DNA of 64,000 nt from an uncultured Alphaproteobacteria bacterium (GTDB lineage Bacteria; Pseudomonadota; Alphaproteobacteria; HIMB59; GCA-002718135). The notes below the pieces were generated by a model. That model did not search any database, was not told the DNA's origin, and saw only the letters and a list, made by a program, of their open reading frames with translations. This document shows positions 9,208 to 18,374 of this stretch, in pieces. Each line of letters begins with the position of its first letter. The stretch's first letter is position 1. Both the position numbers and the translations under genes were made by a program. The stretch is taken from NCBI GenBank assembly GCA_902518705.1, contig CABYHW010000003.1, forward strand, positions 1-64,000, in the 5' to 3' direction.

Positions 9208-9608
9208 TTACATTTTAAAATAACTACTTGAATAGAGTTATCATTTTGGAAATATTCAAAACAAAAATTTTTAAATGAATTAAAATGTTCATTTATAATT
9301 CTTAAATTTTCTTTTTTATAATCAAAAATATATTCAAATATAATTTTATCAACAATGTTATTAGAAAATATTGGCATTATAATTATTTGAACATCATTAA
9401 ATATTGATTTTAAATAAAACGTATCTGAGTTATTTTCTACTTTTGAAAATGAATTCTTTTTTATAAGAAAAAGAACATTTTCATTCCAATCATTTTTTTT
9501 AAAATTAAAAAGAATATTTAAATCATTAAAATTTATTAATTTATTAGAATCTATAGCATTTGTATTAAACGAAATAAAAATTAAACATATAAAAAGTAAC
9601 TTTTTCAT
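9204..9608 (-). CDS. small secreted protein of unknown function
   Basis: 134 residues beginning with a clear signal peptide (KK, then a hydrophobic core, probable cleavage after NTNA near residue 18). The mature part of about 115 residues is rich in Asn, Phe, Ile and Lys with no family I recognise; two cysteines lie near the C-terminus (in FCFEYF and the final LKCN) and could form a disulfide. It is probably periplasmic. It converges on the deacetylase-like gene and is divergent from an EamA gene. Confidence 0.6.
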   Translation of the reverse strand: MKKLLFICLIFISFNTNAIDSNKLINFNDLNILFNFKKNDWNENVLFLIKKNSFSKVENNSDTFYLKSIFNDVQIIIMPIFSNNIVDKIIFEYIFDYKKENLRIINEHFNSFKNFCFEYFQNDNSIQVVILKCN

Positions 9609-9676
9609 AAAAATAAGTGTGATTTAAAGTATGATACTGATAGATATATTATCTATCTATTTATTTTCAAATATTT

Positions 9677-10531
9677 ATGAAAACAAGAAATAAAGGTCTT
9701 ATATTATCATTTATTGGAGTTTTAATACTTAGTCCTGACAGTTTATTAATTAGATTAGTAAATTTAGATGATTTTAGTTTAATATTTTATAGAAGCGCAT
9801 TACCAATTGTTACAATATTAATTTTTCTTATTTATACTTACCAAAAATCTTTTCTTAAATCATTTTATCTAATTGGTATACCAGGGGTAATATATGCCAT
9901 TCTTTATGCTATAACGCATATTTGTTTTGTATACTCAATTCAGAACACTGCTGTAGCAAATACATTAGTATTAATTGCTTCAGCACCAATTTTTGCAGCT
10001 TTATTTTCGGTTTTTATACTTAAAGAAATACCTAGTCTTTTTACGTGGATAGTAATTTTAATAGCAATGTTTGCAATGATAATAATTGGTATAGGTAGCT
10101 TTACAACTACGGGTTTATATGGAGATTTAATGGCACTTATTGTGGCTATAGGTATGGGTTTTAGTATGGTGCTTGTGAGGTTATATAAAAATAGAGATTT
10201 AGTACCGGCGTGTTTATTAGGATGTTTAATTGCAGCACTTTATGCCGTACCATTTGGTATAAATTTTAATTTAAATAGTAATCAATTTATTTTGATTTTA
10301 ATTATGTGCTTAATAATTTTGCCAATACCATTTATGATTATGACGATTTCTCCTAAATTTGCTCCAGCACATGAAGTAGCTTTAATTTTTTTACTAGAAA
10401 GTGTTTTAGGCACAACATGGGTTTGGTTTGTTATTAAAGAAGTTCCTCCATTGAATACTATCATAGGTGGTATTTTGCTACTAGGATCAGTGACTATATT
10501 TATTTATCACACAACTAAAAAAACAATTTAA
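9677..10531 (+). CDS. EamA/DMT-family permease
   Basis: 284 residues, about ten membrane helices in two repeats. The opening KGLILSFIGVLILSPDSLLIRL and later ANTLVLIASAPIFAALFSVFILKE are typical of the EamA subgroup that contains many bacterial inner-membrane exporters. It lacks the RRWSAV signature of the other paralogues here, so it belongs to a different subfamily. It ends one nucleotide from the stop of the convergent EamA gene at 10533, leaving no room for a terminator between them. Confidence 0.85.
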   Translation: MKTRNKGLILSFIGVLILSPDSLLIRLVNLDDFSLIFYRSALPIVTILIFLIYTYQKSFLKSFYLIGIPGVIYAILYAITHICFVYSIQNTAVANTLVLIASAPIFAALFSVFILKEIPSLFTWIVILIAMFAMIIIGIGSFTTTGLYGDLMALIVAIGMGFSMVLVRLYKNRDLVPACLLGCLIAALYAVPFGINFNLNSNQFILILIMCLIILPIPFMIMTISPKFAPAHEVALIFLLESVLGTTWVWFVIKEVPPLNTIIGGILLLGSVTIFIYHTTKKTI

Positions 10532-10532
10532 T

Positions 10533-11375
10533 TTAAGTTTTTTTATTCTCTCTAATAAATATATAAATACCGCTAAATACTATTAAAGATAAGCCTAAAT
10601 AAATCCAAATATCTGGTAGATCACCAAAAAACATATAACCAACAAGTATATTTGTAGATATTTCAAAATAACCTAGGGGGGCTAATTTAGAAGCTTCACC
10701 AAGTCTTAAAGATAAAATAATCAAAAAATGACCTAAAGTTCCTATAGAAGCTAACAAAATTAATAATAATAATTGTCTCATATCTAAATTTATCCAATAG
10801 AAAGGTAATATAATTGATATTAATATACATCCTACTACACCTGTAAAAAGCAATGTGACTATAGGACTATCAATAAATGATAGTTTACGAGTGTATATAA
10901 TATAGAATGCATATGCTGTTCCTGCACCTATAGCTGAAATAGACGCAAAATTGATTTCCAAAAATCCTGGTCTTATAATTATTAATACACCAATAAAACC
11001 AATGATAACTGCAGACCATCGATGAATTCCAACTTTTTCTTTTAAATAAAATATTGATAATATTGTTACTATTATTGGAGATACAAAAGCAAGAGTCAGA
11101 GCTTGTGCCAAAGATATAATTGAAATTGAATAAAAGAAAAACACTGTTGAAAGGAATAAAAAAAATCCTCTAAATAATTGTACTGAAATATTTTTAGGAA
11201 ATTTAATTTCTTTTCTAAAAAAAATTAAAGCTAAAGGAAAACTTACTAAAATCATAAAAAAATATCTACCCCAAATAATTTGTATAAAATGCATTTCAGA
11301 AGATAGGTATTTAGCTATACCATCCATGAAAGGTAATAAAAGCCAACCAGATATATTAAGGATGTAAGCTAGCAT
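10533..11375 (-). CDS. EamA/DMT-family permease
   Basis: 280 residues with about ten helices. HRWSAVIIGFIGVLIIIRPG marks the end of the first EamA repeat and LIVFSGIYIFIREN the end of the second, the same subgroup as the genes at 6313 and 62741. It begins eight nucleotides after the stop of the upstream zinc-ribbon gene on the same strand, so the two may share a transcript. Substrate unknown. Confidence 0.85.
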   Translation of the reverse strand: MLAYILNISGWLLLPFMDGIAKYLSSEMHFIQIIWGRYFFMILVSFPLALIFFRKEIKFPKNISVQLFRGFFLFLSTVFFFYSISIISLAQALTLAFVSPIIVTILSIFYLKEKVGIHRWSAVIIGFIGVLIIIRPGFLEINFASISAIGAGTAYAFYIIYTRKLSFIDSPIVTLLFTGVVGCILISIILPFYWINLDMRQLLLLILLASIGTLGHFLIILSLRLGEASKLAPLGYFEISTNILVGYMFFGDLPDIWIYLGLSLIVFSGIYIFIRENKKT

Positions 11376-11383
11376 TAATTAAA

Positions 11384-11779
11384 TTAAAAAGCATTAGGGT
11401 CACAAATTTTGCAAACTAAATTACCCACTCCTTTTTGAGGATTGTATGTTTGATAAAAAATATCTTTTGATTGAATTTTTTTTTCATATAAATATTTTTC
11501 AATTTCCCAATAAAAACGGTAACATCTTGAGCATTTTGGAGCATCTAACTTATGAGCTGGTTTATAAATATTAATCCATAATTTGTGAAATTTATCTAAA
11601 TTTTTTATATTAATATTTTCAGATAAATTGGATGGAATATCCATAAAACAAATAGAACACTGAATTTCTGAAACAACATCTTTATATGGTCCTTCATTAT
11701 ATTTTTTACCCATTGTTGTTTTAGATTTATATTTATTTGAATTACAGTTTGGGCAATTAAAATTTATATCTTTTTGCAT
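11384..11779 (-). CDS. small protein with four CxxC pairs (probable zinc ribbon)
   Basis: 131 residues with four CxxC pairs: CPNC near residue 9, CSIC near 40, CSRC near 82 and CKIC near 122. Spacing suggests two zinc-ribbon modules or one composite metal site. I do not recognise the family. There is no signal peptide, so it is probably cytoplasmic. It lies directly upstream of, and in the same direction as, the EamA gene at 10533. A role in nucleic-acid binding or as an assembly factor is possible but not shown. Confidence 0.6.
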   Translation of the reverse strand: MQKDINFNCPNCNSNKYKSKTTMGKKYNEGPYKDVVSEIQCSICFMDIPSNLSENINIKNLDKFHKLWINIYKPAHKLDAPKCSRCYRFYWEIEKYLYEKKIQSKDIFYQTYNPQKGVGNLVCKICDPNAF

Positions 11780-11834
11780 AAAAAACTATGATGAAATTTC
11801 CATATCACTTATAGATGTATAATAATATACTTTT

Positions 11835-12686
11835 GTGATGAATTTGTATTTTCCTTATCTTTTTGTTTTTTTTTGGAGTTCAGCATTTATCAGTGGACAA
11901 TTTATAGTTCAGTCAGCAAGTCCATTTGCAGCATTATCGTTTAGATTTTTAATCGTTTCTATTTTTTTTTTATTGTTTGCTTTTTTCTTTAGAGAAAAAA
12001 TTTTAGTTAATTATAAATTAATATTACAAGCATCTATAACAGGTGTTCTTTTTCATGGTTTTTATCTCGGTGGTGTTTTTTTTTCATATTCAATTGGTTT
12101 ATCAGCTACATTATCTGCTCTAATAGTTGGCTTACAACCTATTCTAACAAATATTTTTAGTGGACCAATATTAAAAGAAAGAGTAACACTAGTTCAGTGG
12201 ATAGGAATAGCACTTGGATTTATTGGGACAGTATTAGTAATTGGTTATGATATTGGTAAAAGCATTCCAGTTTTAGGTGTAATTGCCTCAATAGTAGCTC
12301 TACTTGGCGCAACTACTGCAACAATTTGGCAAAAGAAATTTACAAGTGAAATTACATTATCGGTAAATAATTTTTATCAAGCAATTGCTGCAACACTTTT
12401 CTTAATTATTGTTTCTTTTACATTTGAAGTTTCATTTATAAATTTTGATAAAAGATTCATTTTGTCAATGGGGTGGCAAATAATTATGGTATCTTTTGGA
12501 GCATATGCAATTTTAATGTATTTAATTAAAACCGGAACAGCAAGTAAAACATCAAATTTATTTTTCTTAATACCGCCAACTACTGGTGTAATGGCATATT
12601 TCGTACTAGGTGAAGATTTAGATTTAATTGATCTTATAGGTTTAATTATATGCACTTTTGGCGTTTATATAGCTACAAGGAAATGA
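11835..12686 (+). CDS. EamA/DMT-family permease
   Basis: 283 residues and about ten helices. The start FPYLFVFFWSSAFISGQFIV is that of the RhaT/EamA subgroup that includes the amino-acid and metabolite exporter YdcZ/RarD relatives, and LKERVTLVQWIGIALGFIGTVLVI closes the first repeat. The start is one of two adjacent ATG codons (11835 or 11838). It converges on the DUF2798 gene with two bases between stop codons. Confidence 0.85.
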   Translation: MMNLYFPYLFVFFWSSAFISGQFIVQSASPFAALSFRFLIVSIFFLLFAFFFREKILVNYKLILQASITGVLFHGFYLGGVFFSYSIGLSATLSALIVGLQPILTNIFSGPILKERVTLVQWIGIALGFIGTVLVIGYDIGKSIPVLGVIASIVALLGATTATIWQKKFTSEITLSVNNFYQAIAATLFLIIVSFTFEVSFINFDKRFILSMGWQIIMVSFGAYAILMYLIKTGTASKTSNLFFLIPPTTGVMAYFVLGEDLDLIDLIGLIICTFGVYIATRK

Positions 12687-12688
12687 TT

Positions 12689-12919
12689 TTAATTAAATTT
12701 TTTTGTTATTTTATCTGCAATTTTCTGAATAAAAGGACTTAATAATAATGAGACAGGTATGGCTATTGAGCATGCAATTAACCAAGCTAAAAGCCATTTA
12801 TATAAAAAAATATTTGAAAAACCAATATTACTTAATGTAACTGCAAAAGTCATAATCATAGTCATTGCAATTGAAAGCAAAAAAACAAATATCAATCGAT
12901 TGATTAATTTTTTATCCAT
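12689..12919 (-). CDS. DUF2798 family small membrane protein
   Basis: 76 residues from the Met at 12919 (an upstream in-frame ATG at 12934 adds only MVIPY and lies inside the preceding gene). Two hydrophobic helices span about residues 8-30 and 41-62, with basic flanks, matching DUF2798 proteins, which are two-helix inner-membrane proteins of unknown function. It overlaps the end of the PHP-domain gene by 16 nt, so it is translated from the same message. A link to the sulfatase/PHP unit is suggested only by position. Confidence 0.65.
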   Translation of the reverse strand: MDKKLINRLIFVFLLSIAMTMIMTFAVTLSNIGFSNIFLYKWLLAWLIACSIAIPVSLLLSPFIQKIADKITKKFN

Positions 12920-14388
12920 ATAGGGGATGACCAAGCTCTATGATTATTTTTTTGAATAATCTCAACTCTATATCTGTCATTATTTTTCATTTTTATTTTT
13001 TCTTTTTTATATTTTAAAAAATTTAAATGATCATAGCTAAAAGGGCCAACTTTAAATAATTGACTTAACCATTTATCAGTAAATATTGTTTTACTACCTT
13101 CATTAATTATATCCTCTAAACATATTTTGTAAGATTTTTTATTTATCTTGAGAATTATATATGAATTATTTTGAAACTTGATTCTTAATTTTACAGCCTG
13201 TGTATTGTCATCTTTTAATGTTGAGTTTCCAATAGTTTTAGATTTTATAACTAATTTATTCCTATATTTTATTAAGTTGCTTGGTAAAGCAATATTATTA
13301 ATCTTTAAAATTTTAGAATCATTTGGTGAAAGTTTAGGAATTCCTTTGAAACAAGTTTGGTATTCTAGAATAGTTGTATTTATAAATTTAATTTCAATTC
13401 TCCAATTAAATACTTTGTTTTTATCTCCCCATCCCCATTCAAAATTTAAACTACCAGAATTTTTTATTTTTTTGTTATCAGGAGTAAATAAATCAAACTT
13501 TTTATCATTTTTGAATAAAATACCATGTGATATTTCATTTAATGATTTTGCATAAACAGAAATATTGTTCAGTTTTTGTTTTTTTATTTCACTTCCCATA
13601 ATTTTATTATTGATATTAAAAAATAATTCTATTTTATCTCCAGATACAGCATAAACATTTTTATTTTTAAGTGATGACCATAAAGTTGATTTTTTTTTAT
13701 TTTTTGCAATAACACCTATTAATCCTGAACCATAAGAACCTGGATAACCTGCATGATGATCAGTACTACCTATTATTCCAAACTTATAACCTTTTGACCA
13801 TCCATAAGTAGCAGTTCCATCGCCAGATAATGTGCCCATGTCGTGTAACATTTTAAATGAATTTATTTCTTCTAATGAAAGACCATGCATTGAAAATATT
13901 TCAACGAATGGTGATTTGGTTTCATTAAAATATTCCCAATTTATACCTCTTTTGTTTTTTCCATAACCAATATGATGTGGAATAACAAAACTATCTTTTG
14001 AAATATTTTTCTTTAACGTATTTATATTATCAGCTGATATTAATTTTAAATTAAAATTTTTATTTATTACATTATGATCACCATATTTTAAACTATGCCA
14101 CTCATAACTTGGAAAAATATTTATTATGTACTTTTTTTCTAGTTTTTTTAAGTCAATTAAAATTTTGTTCCATTTTCTTTTCAATTTTTGAAATCCTTTT
14201 AAATGATAATTTTTAATAGATTTCAAATGATTAATTTCAGATATATCTGGCCAGAATGCATGACCAGTAATAGTACAAAAATCTAATTGTTTAGATGCTC
14301 TATGAACTGCATGTGATAATTTTCCATCACCATAACTAATATTACAATGTGAATGTAAATCGCCCCAAAAAACTTTATTGTTTTTCAC
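12904..14388 (-). CDS. PHP-domain metal-dependent hydrolase (DUF3604-like)
   Basis: 494 residues. The N-terminal PHP fold shows WGDLHSHCN (H12, H14) with D21, then ITGHAFW, SYEWH, VIPHHIGY and IIGSTDHHAGYPGSYG, giving the histidine and aspartate ligands of a two- or three-metal site within the first 220 residues. The remaining 270 residues look beta-rich and may bind substrate. PHP proteins hydrolyse phosphoesters or related bonds; proteins of this type are often found next to sulfatases. There is no signal peptide, so it is probably cytoplasmic. It starts nine nucleotides after the stop of the upstream sulfatase gene. Confidence 0.75.
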   Translation of the reverse strand: MKNNKVFWGDLHSHCNISYGDGKLSHAVHRASKQLDFCTITGHAFWPDISEINHLKSIKNYHLKGFQKLKRKWNKILIDLKKLEKKYIINIFPSYEWHSLKYGDHNVINKNFNLKLISADNINTLKKNISKDSFVIPHHIGYGKNKRGINWEYFNETKSPFVEIFSMHGLSLEEINSFKMLHDMGTLSGDGTATYGWSKGYKFGIIGSTDHHAGYPGSYGSGLIGVIAKNKKKSTLWSSLKNKNVYAVSGDKIELFFNINNKIMGSEIKKQKLNNISVYAKSLNEISHGILFKNDKKFDLFTPDNKKIKNSGSLNFEWGWGDKNKVFNWRIEIKFINTTILEYQTCFKGIPKLSPNDSKILKINNIALPSNLIKYRNKLVIKSKTIGNSTLKDDNTQAVKLRIKFQNNSYIILKINKKSYKICLEDIINEGSKTIFTDKWLSQLFKVGPFSYDHLNFLKYKKEKIKMKNNDRYRVEIIQKNNHRAWSSPIWIKN

Positions 14389-14397
14389 TAATTTATT

Positions 14398-15921
14398 TTA
14401 TTTTTTAAAAAAACGGTTTACTACCTCTTTAGGAGCATCATTTTCAATCATTTTATTATGAATCAAATCATTCATTTTAGAGATTATAATTTCATCATCT
14501 AATTTATTTAATTGACCAGGATCATTGATCATATCGTATAAAGCTGACTCTGTATCAACAAATCCCATATTGTCTCCACCATTACTATTCCCAATTGATG
14601 GTCCTTTATCATCATTTTTAATCTTCATAACTGGAACACCTTTTGTGAAACTAAAAGGTTTTTCCATTTGGGCAGTTTTTAATTCTTCAAGAGTAAAAAA
14701 TTGCCTTAGATGTGTGGGCATTAAAGTATATTGAAATGGATCTTTCCTACTCATATTGTCAGGGTATTTAAAGTAAGTGTATTTACCATCTGTAATATTA
14801 ACTCCACCACCCCAATAACCAAATAAAGCTGAGTGATTAGTCGATTTTTCTTTATCTAAAAAACTTAAAAGTGACTTACCTTGAACTTCCTTTGGAATAT
14901 TAATGTTATGATTTTCTAAAAATGTTGGCATCAAATCAATATTTTGAGTCACAACACTTCTTCTTTGACCATTATTATTTTTATAATCAGGATGATAAAT
15001 AAAAAGAGGTATGTGAGATATTTCGTTGTATAATGGCATTCTATTTTTTGCCCACCAATCATGTTCTCCTAACATGAAACCATGATCTGTTGTTAAAATT
15101 AAAGTTGTATCTTCCCATAAATTATTTTCATCAAAGAAATCTAAAACTGAACCTAATAAAAAATCACATAAACTGATTAAAGCAAAGTAATTAGCTTTTA
15201 ATTCAGCAACCTCATCCGGCGTTTCTTTTACCCTATCATATTGAGGCCAATCTAAACGTGGTCCAGAATAATTAGTTTTAAATTTTTTCCTAAATCTTTC
15301 AGGAGCAAAAAATGGTTCATGAGGGTCAAATGTTTCAATTTGAAGGAACCAATCCTTTGCTGATTTATTTGTCTTTAAAAATTCAAGACCAGATGAAAAA
15401 CATTGGACTGAAGGAAAATCTTTTTCTTCTTTTATATATTCACTGTTTATAGGATAAAAATAAAATCTTGATTCTCTATCAGTAAAGTCAGATTGACTCT
15501 TATGATACATTTCTTTAAATCTTTCAATTGGTGGTTCTACCATTGCTTTCCAAGGATCTCTCTCTTGTCCTCGAATAAAATCGAAGGAATTATATCTGTT
15601 ATGATAAGTAGATCCACCATCTTCAAAATAATGATTATGATCTGTAACAAGATGAGTATAAGTATTTTTTAATCTTAGTATTTCAGGAAAAGAATTATCA
15701 AATGGTTCTAATGGCCCCCAACTTCTGTGTAAAAAACTTAATCTACCACTTTGCATATCTCGTCTAGCTGGCATACAAGGCATACTTCCAATAAAATGAT
15801 TATCAAAGGTTATTGAATTTTTTGCCAGTCTATTAAAATTTGGGGTGTCTACAAAAGTTCCGCCATATGGATTGAGCATTCTTCTGTTAAGTGAATCAAA
15901 AAGTAGAAAAACGGTTTTCAT
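14398..15921 (-). CDS. sulfatase (formylglycine-dependent type I)
   Basis: 507 residues, full length for type I sulfatases. The maturation signature C-x-P-x-R is present as CMPAR with the formylglycine cysteine at residue 49, followed by SGRLSFLHRSWGPLEPFD. Metal ligands are expected at D9 (LLFDSLNRR) and in TTDHGFMLGEHDWWAKN. No signal peptide is present, so it should act in the cytoplasm on an imported sulfate ester and need a formylglycine-generating enzyme, which is not encoded in this window. It heads a minus-strand unit with the PHP protein and DUF2798, divergent from the ABC importer unit. Substrate unknown. Confidence 0.88.
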   Translation of the reverse strand: MKTVFLLFDSLNRRMLNPYGGTFVDTPNFNRLAKNSITFDNHFIGSMPCMPARRDMQSGRLSFLHRSWGPLEPFDNSFPEILRLKNTYTHLVTDHNHYFEDGGSTYHNRYNSFDFIRGQERDPWKAMVEPPIERFKEMYHKSQSDFTDRESRFYFYPINSEYIKEEKDFPSVQCFSSGLEFLKTNKSAKDWFLQIETFDPHEPFFAPERFRKKFKTNYSGPRLDWPQYDRVKETPDEVAELKANYFALISLCDFLLGSVLDFFDENNLWEDTTLILTTDHGFMLGEHDWWAKNRMPLYNEISHIPLFIYHPDYKNNNGQRRSVVTQNIDLMPTFLENHNINIPKEVQGKSLLSFLDKEKSTNHSALFGYWGGGVNITDGKYTYFKYPDNMSRKDPFQYTLMPTHLRQFFTLEELKTAQMEKPFSFTKGVPVMKIKNDDKGPSIGNSNGGDNMGFVDTESALYDMINDPGQLNKLDDEIIISKMNDLIHNKMIENDAPKEVVNRFFKK

Positions 15922-16074
15922 ATAATTTAATTTTAAATAAAACTTTTTAAAACCTAAATAATTTTTTTATATTTATCAAAATAAAAATTATTTTTATTAT
16001 AGATTTCTTGATTTAGTTTTTATGGATATATATAGAGTATTAAAAAACTAAGAGAATTACTTGTTTTTTTGAAT

Positions 16075-16104
16075 TTGACATAATTTTTAATGGATGATTA
16101 GATA
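16075..16104 (+). promoter_or_regulatory. candidate sigma-70 promoter of the ABC importer unit
   Basis: TTGACA at 16075-16080 is a perfect -35 hexamer. After 18 nt comes TAGATA at 16099-16104, a fair -10; TATAAT at 16109-16114 also occurs but is too far away. It lies in the 208-nt divergent gap between the two sulfatase units, about 25 nt before the binding-protein start. Confidence 0.4.
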
Positions 16105-16119
16105 TATCTATAATTAAAT

Positions 16120-16126
16120 AGGAGGA
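16120..16126 (+). promoter_or_regulatory. strong ribosome-binding site
   Basis: AGGAGGA lies three nucleotides before the ATG at 16130, unusually strong for this window, where most starts have weak or no Shine-Dalgarno. It fits high expression of a periplasmic binding protein and fixes the start codon. Confidence 0.75.
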
Positions 16127-16129
16127 ATT

Positions 16130-17437
16130 ATGAAAAAAATTATTTCTACAATTTCGATTTTTCTATTTAGCATAACTTTTGTTGGAGAGGTTTTTGCCGG
16201 TCCAAAATTAACTATGTTAATAAATCAATCTCCTTGGTTTGATGGTTTTAGAAAAACATTAGAAATGTATGAAGAAGAAACAGGAGCAAGTATTGAGTTA
16301 GATGTTAACCCATATCCTGCTATGTCTGAAAAAATAAGAAATTCTATAAGAGCACCTGAAGGTATTTACGATATTGTTATTACTTCTACTGAATTTATGT
16401 CGACTTATTCTGATAGTGGTGAATTTAGAAATATTAATGACATTGATCCTAATTATAAATTAGATCCAGGAATTTGTAGTTATCAAAATACTAGTTATTG
16501 GAACTATGATACTCAATCTTATGATCCTGTAAATGGAGAATTTATTGGCATTCCTGTTAATGGAAATGTTCAAGTTCTTTACTACAGAAGAGATCTTTAT
16601 GAAGAAAAAGGATTAACTCCACCTAAAACATGGGATGATTTAATTGCAAATGCAGCAGTGTTTCACAATCCTCCTCAAATGTATGGTATGATTCAAAGAG
16701 CTGAAAGATCATCAGTTACTTATAACTTCGGACCGTATATGTTTAGTCATGGTGGTGCTGTATACAAAGATCCAGCTAATGGAGATTTTTCTATAGTATT
16801 TAATAGTCCTGAAGTGAAAGCGGCAATGGAAGCTTATCTGAAAGTTAGAGATACAGTTGGGCATCCAAATGCACACGCTATTGGACAAGGTGAAATGATA
16901 CAGTATTTAAGAACTGGAAAAGCTGCTCATGCAATAGCTGTAATTGCTGCATGGGGTGGTATGGACGATCCAAATAAATCAGCTGTTATTGGCAAAATGG
17001 GAGCTGCTCTAAATCCTGCTGGACCAATGGGTAGTGCTAGTAGTCTAGGGCACTGGGAAGCACATATTCCTAAAAACATACCTGATGAAAATGCAGTTGA
17101 AGCACTAGATTTTCTAAAATGGTTAGTCACTAAAGAAAATCAAATTAAATACATTGAAAATGGTGCTGTGCCAGTAAGATGTGACTTAATTGACTCTCCA
17201 ATGGCTAAACAGGATGAATTTAGATTCTTAGAAGCTTTAGGTCAAAACTCAGATGTAGCACAATTTATTGCACCTAACGTAGAGGCTGTCGAATCAACTT
17301 CAATTACTAACCTATACTTAAATAAAATTGTTGCAGGTGAAGTTTCAATTGAAGAAGGTTTAAATGCGGCTGCAGAAGAACTTTATCAACTTTTAACGAA
17401 AGCTGGTAAAAAGACAGGAAAATTACCTGATCTGTAA
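16130..17437 (+). CDS. ABC transporter extracellular solute-binding protein (family 1, carbohydrate type)
   Basis: 435 residues with a Sec signal peptide (KK, hydrophobic core, cleavage probable after VFA at residue 23). The mature protein has the two-lobe family 1 pattern: LTMLINQSPWFDGFRKTLEMYEEETG near the start, GIPVNGNVQVLYYRRDLYEEKGLTPPKTWDDL in the middle and a WEAHIPKNIPDENAVEALDFLKWL segment late on. It captures a sugar-like or polyol solute in the periplasm and hands it to the permeases encoded next. A terminator hairpin follows the gene, a common way to make more binding protein than permease. The adjoining sulfatase suggests a sulfated ligand, which is inference. Confidence 0.88.
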   Translation: MKKIISTISIFLFSITFVGEVFAGPKLTMLINQSPWFDGFRKTLEMYEEETGASIELDVNPYPAMSEKIRNSIRAPEGIYDIVITSTEFMSTYSDSGEFRNINDIDPNYKLDPGICSYQNTSYWNYDTQSYDPVNGEFIGIPVNGNVQVLYYRRDLYEEKGLTPPKTWDDLIANAAVFHNPPQMYGMIQRAERSSVTYNFGPYMFSHGGAVYKDPANGDFSIVFNSPEVKAAMEAYLKVRDTVGHPNAHAIGQGEMIQYLRTGKAAHAIAVIAAWGGMDDPNKSAVIGKMGAALNPAGPMGSASSLGHWEAHIPKNIPDENAVEALDFLKWLVTKENQIKYIENGAVPVRCDLIDSPMAKQDEFRFLEALGQNSDVAQFIAPNVEAVESTSITNLYLNKIVAGEVSIEEGLNAAAEELYQLLTKAGKKTGKLPDL

Positions 17438-17448
17438 AATATATTTGT

Positions 17449-17484
17449 GTAGCACCTTTGTTTATAAAGGTGCTACTTTTTTTT
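17449..17484 (+). terminator. intrinsic terminator between binding protein and permease genes
   Basis: An 11-bp perfect stem (GTAGCACCTTT at 17449-17459 with AAAGGTGCTAC at 17466-17476), a six-nucleotide loop and a run of eight T at 17477-17484. It is the clearest intrinsic terminator I see in the window. Partial read-through would lower permease expression relative to the binding protein. Confidence 0.9.
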
Positions 17485-17492
17485 AAAAAATT

Positions 17493-18374
17493 ATGAATAC
17501 AAAAGATAAAAGTTGGAAAATATTATCATTAATACCAATTATTGCCGTTTTAGTGATTCTAACTTTAGTTCCGCTTGTAAATATTTTTTATAATTCTTTT
17601 TTTGATATACGTTGGGATGATGGAAAATATAATTATACATATATCGGTTTAGAAAATTATATCGAACTTCCAAATAATAAATTTTATCTCCCAGGCCTTA
17701 TAAATACTATAAAATTATCAATCTTCGCTGTATTTTTTCAAATGCTATTCGGTTTTTTAATTGCATTAGGCATAAGTAAAATAAAACGTGGAAAGGGATT
17801 TTTTATATCTCTATTTTTATTACCAATATTACTTCCTCCAATTGTAATTGGATCAATATGGAGACTTATGTATGGATTTGATTTTGGAATTTTTAATTAT
17901 CTACTATCTTTTTTTGGTATATTCCCTTTAGATTGGTTAGGCAGTTCAAGTCTAGCTTTTACATCAATAGTAATTGTAGATATCTGGCATTGGACACCAT
18001 TTGTTGTTTTGCTTTTACTTGCAGGTTTAGAATCATTACCAACAGATGTTTATGAAGCAGCAAGAGTTGATGGTACATCTGGTTGGAATGAGATTATCTA
18101 CATTACTATACCATTAATGATACCAACAATTATAGTAACAATGGTCTTTAGATTTATATTATCTTTTAAGGTATTTGATGAAATTTACTTATTAACACAG
18201 GGAGGACCAGGTACGTCAACTGAGGTAATTAGTTTTTCAATTTATGAAACGTTTTTTGAGTCAGATAATATGGGATTGGGATCCGTAATGTCTGTTGTGT
18301 CACTATTCGTAGTTTCACTACTAATAATAATAGTTTTAAATGTAATTAGAAGAGTAAATAAATATGCGAACTAG
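17493..18374 (+). CDS. ABC transporter permease (MalF/UgpA type)
   Basis: 293 residues with six predicted membrane helices. The cytoplasmic EAA loop that contacts the ATPase is visible as EAARVDGTSGWNEIIYITIPLMIP near residues 189-212. N-terminal PLVNIFYNSFFDI and later LTQGGPGTSTEVISF are typical of the first permease of carbohydrate importers. It begins about 55 nt after the binding-protein stop, beyond the terminator, and overlaps the second permease by 11 nt. No ATPase gene is present in this cluster, so it probably uses a shared MsmX/UgpC-like ATPase encoded elsewhere. Confidence 0.88.
   Translation: MNTKDKSWKILSLIPIIAVLVILTLVPLVNIFYNSFFDIRWDDGKYNYTYIGLENYIELPNNKFYLPGLINTIKLSIFAVFFQMLFGFLIALGISKIKRGKGFFISLFLLPILLPPIVIGSIWRLMYGFDFGIFNYLLSFFGIFPLDWLGSSSLAFTSIVIVDIWHWTPFVVLLLLAGLESLPTDVYEAARVDGTSGWNEIIYITIPLMIPTIIVTMVFRFILSFKVFDEIYLLTQGGPGTSTEVISFSIYETFFESDNMGLGSVMSVVSLFVVSLLIIIVLNVIRRVNKYAN

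Noticed and set aside
13178-13555. 125-codon plus-strand frame
   Set aside because: It is antisense to the PHP-domain gene, which has clear metal-binding motifs.
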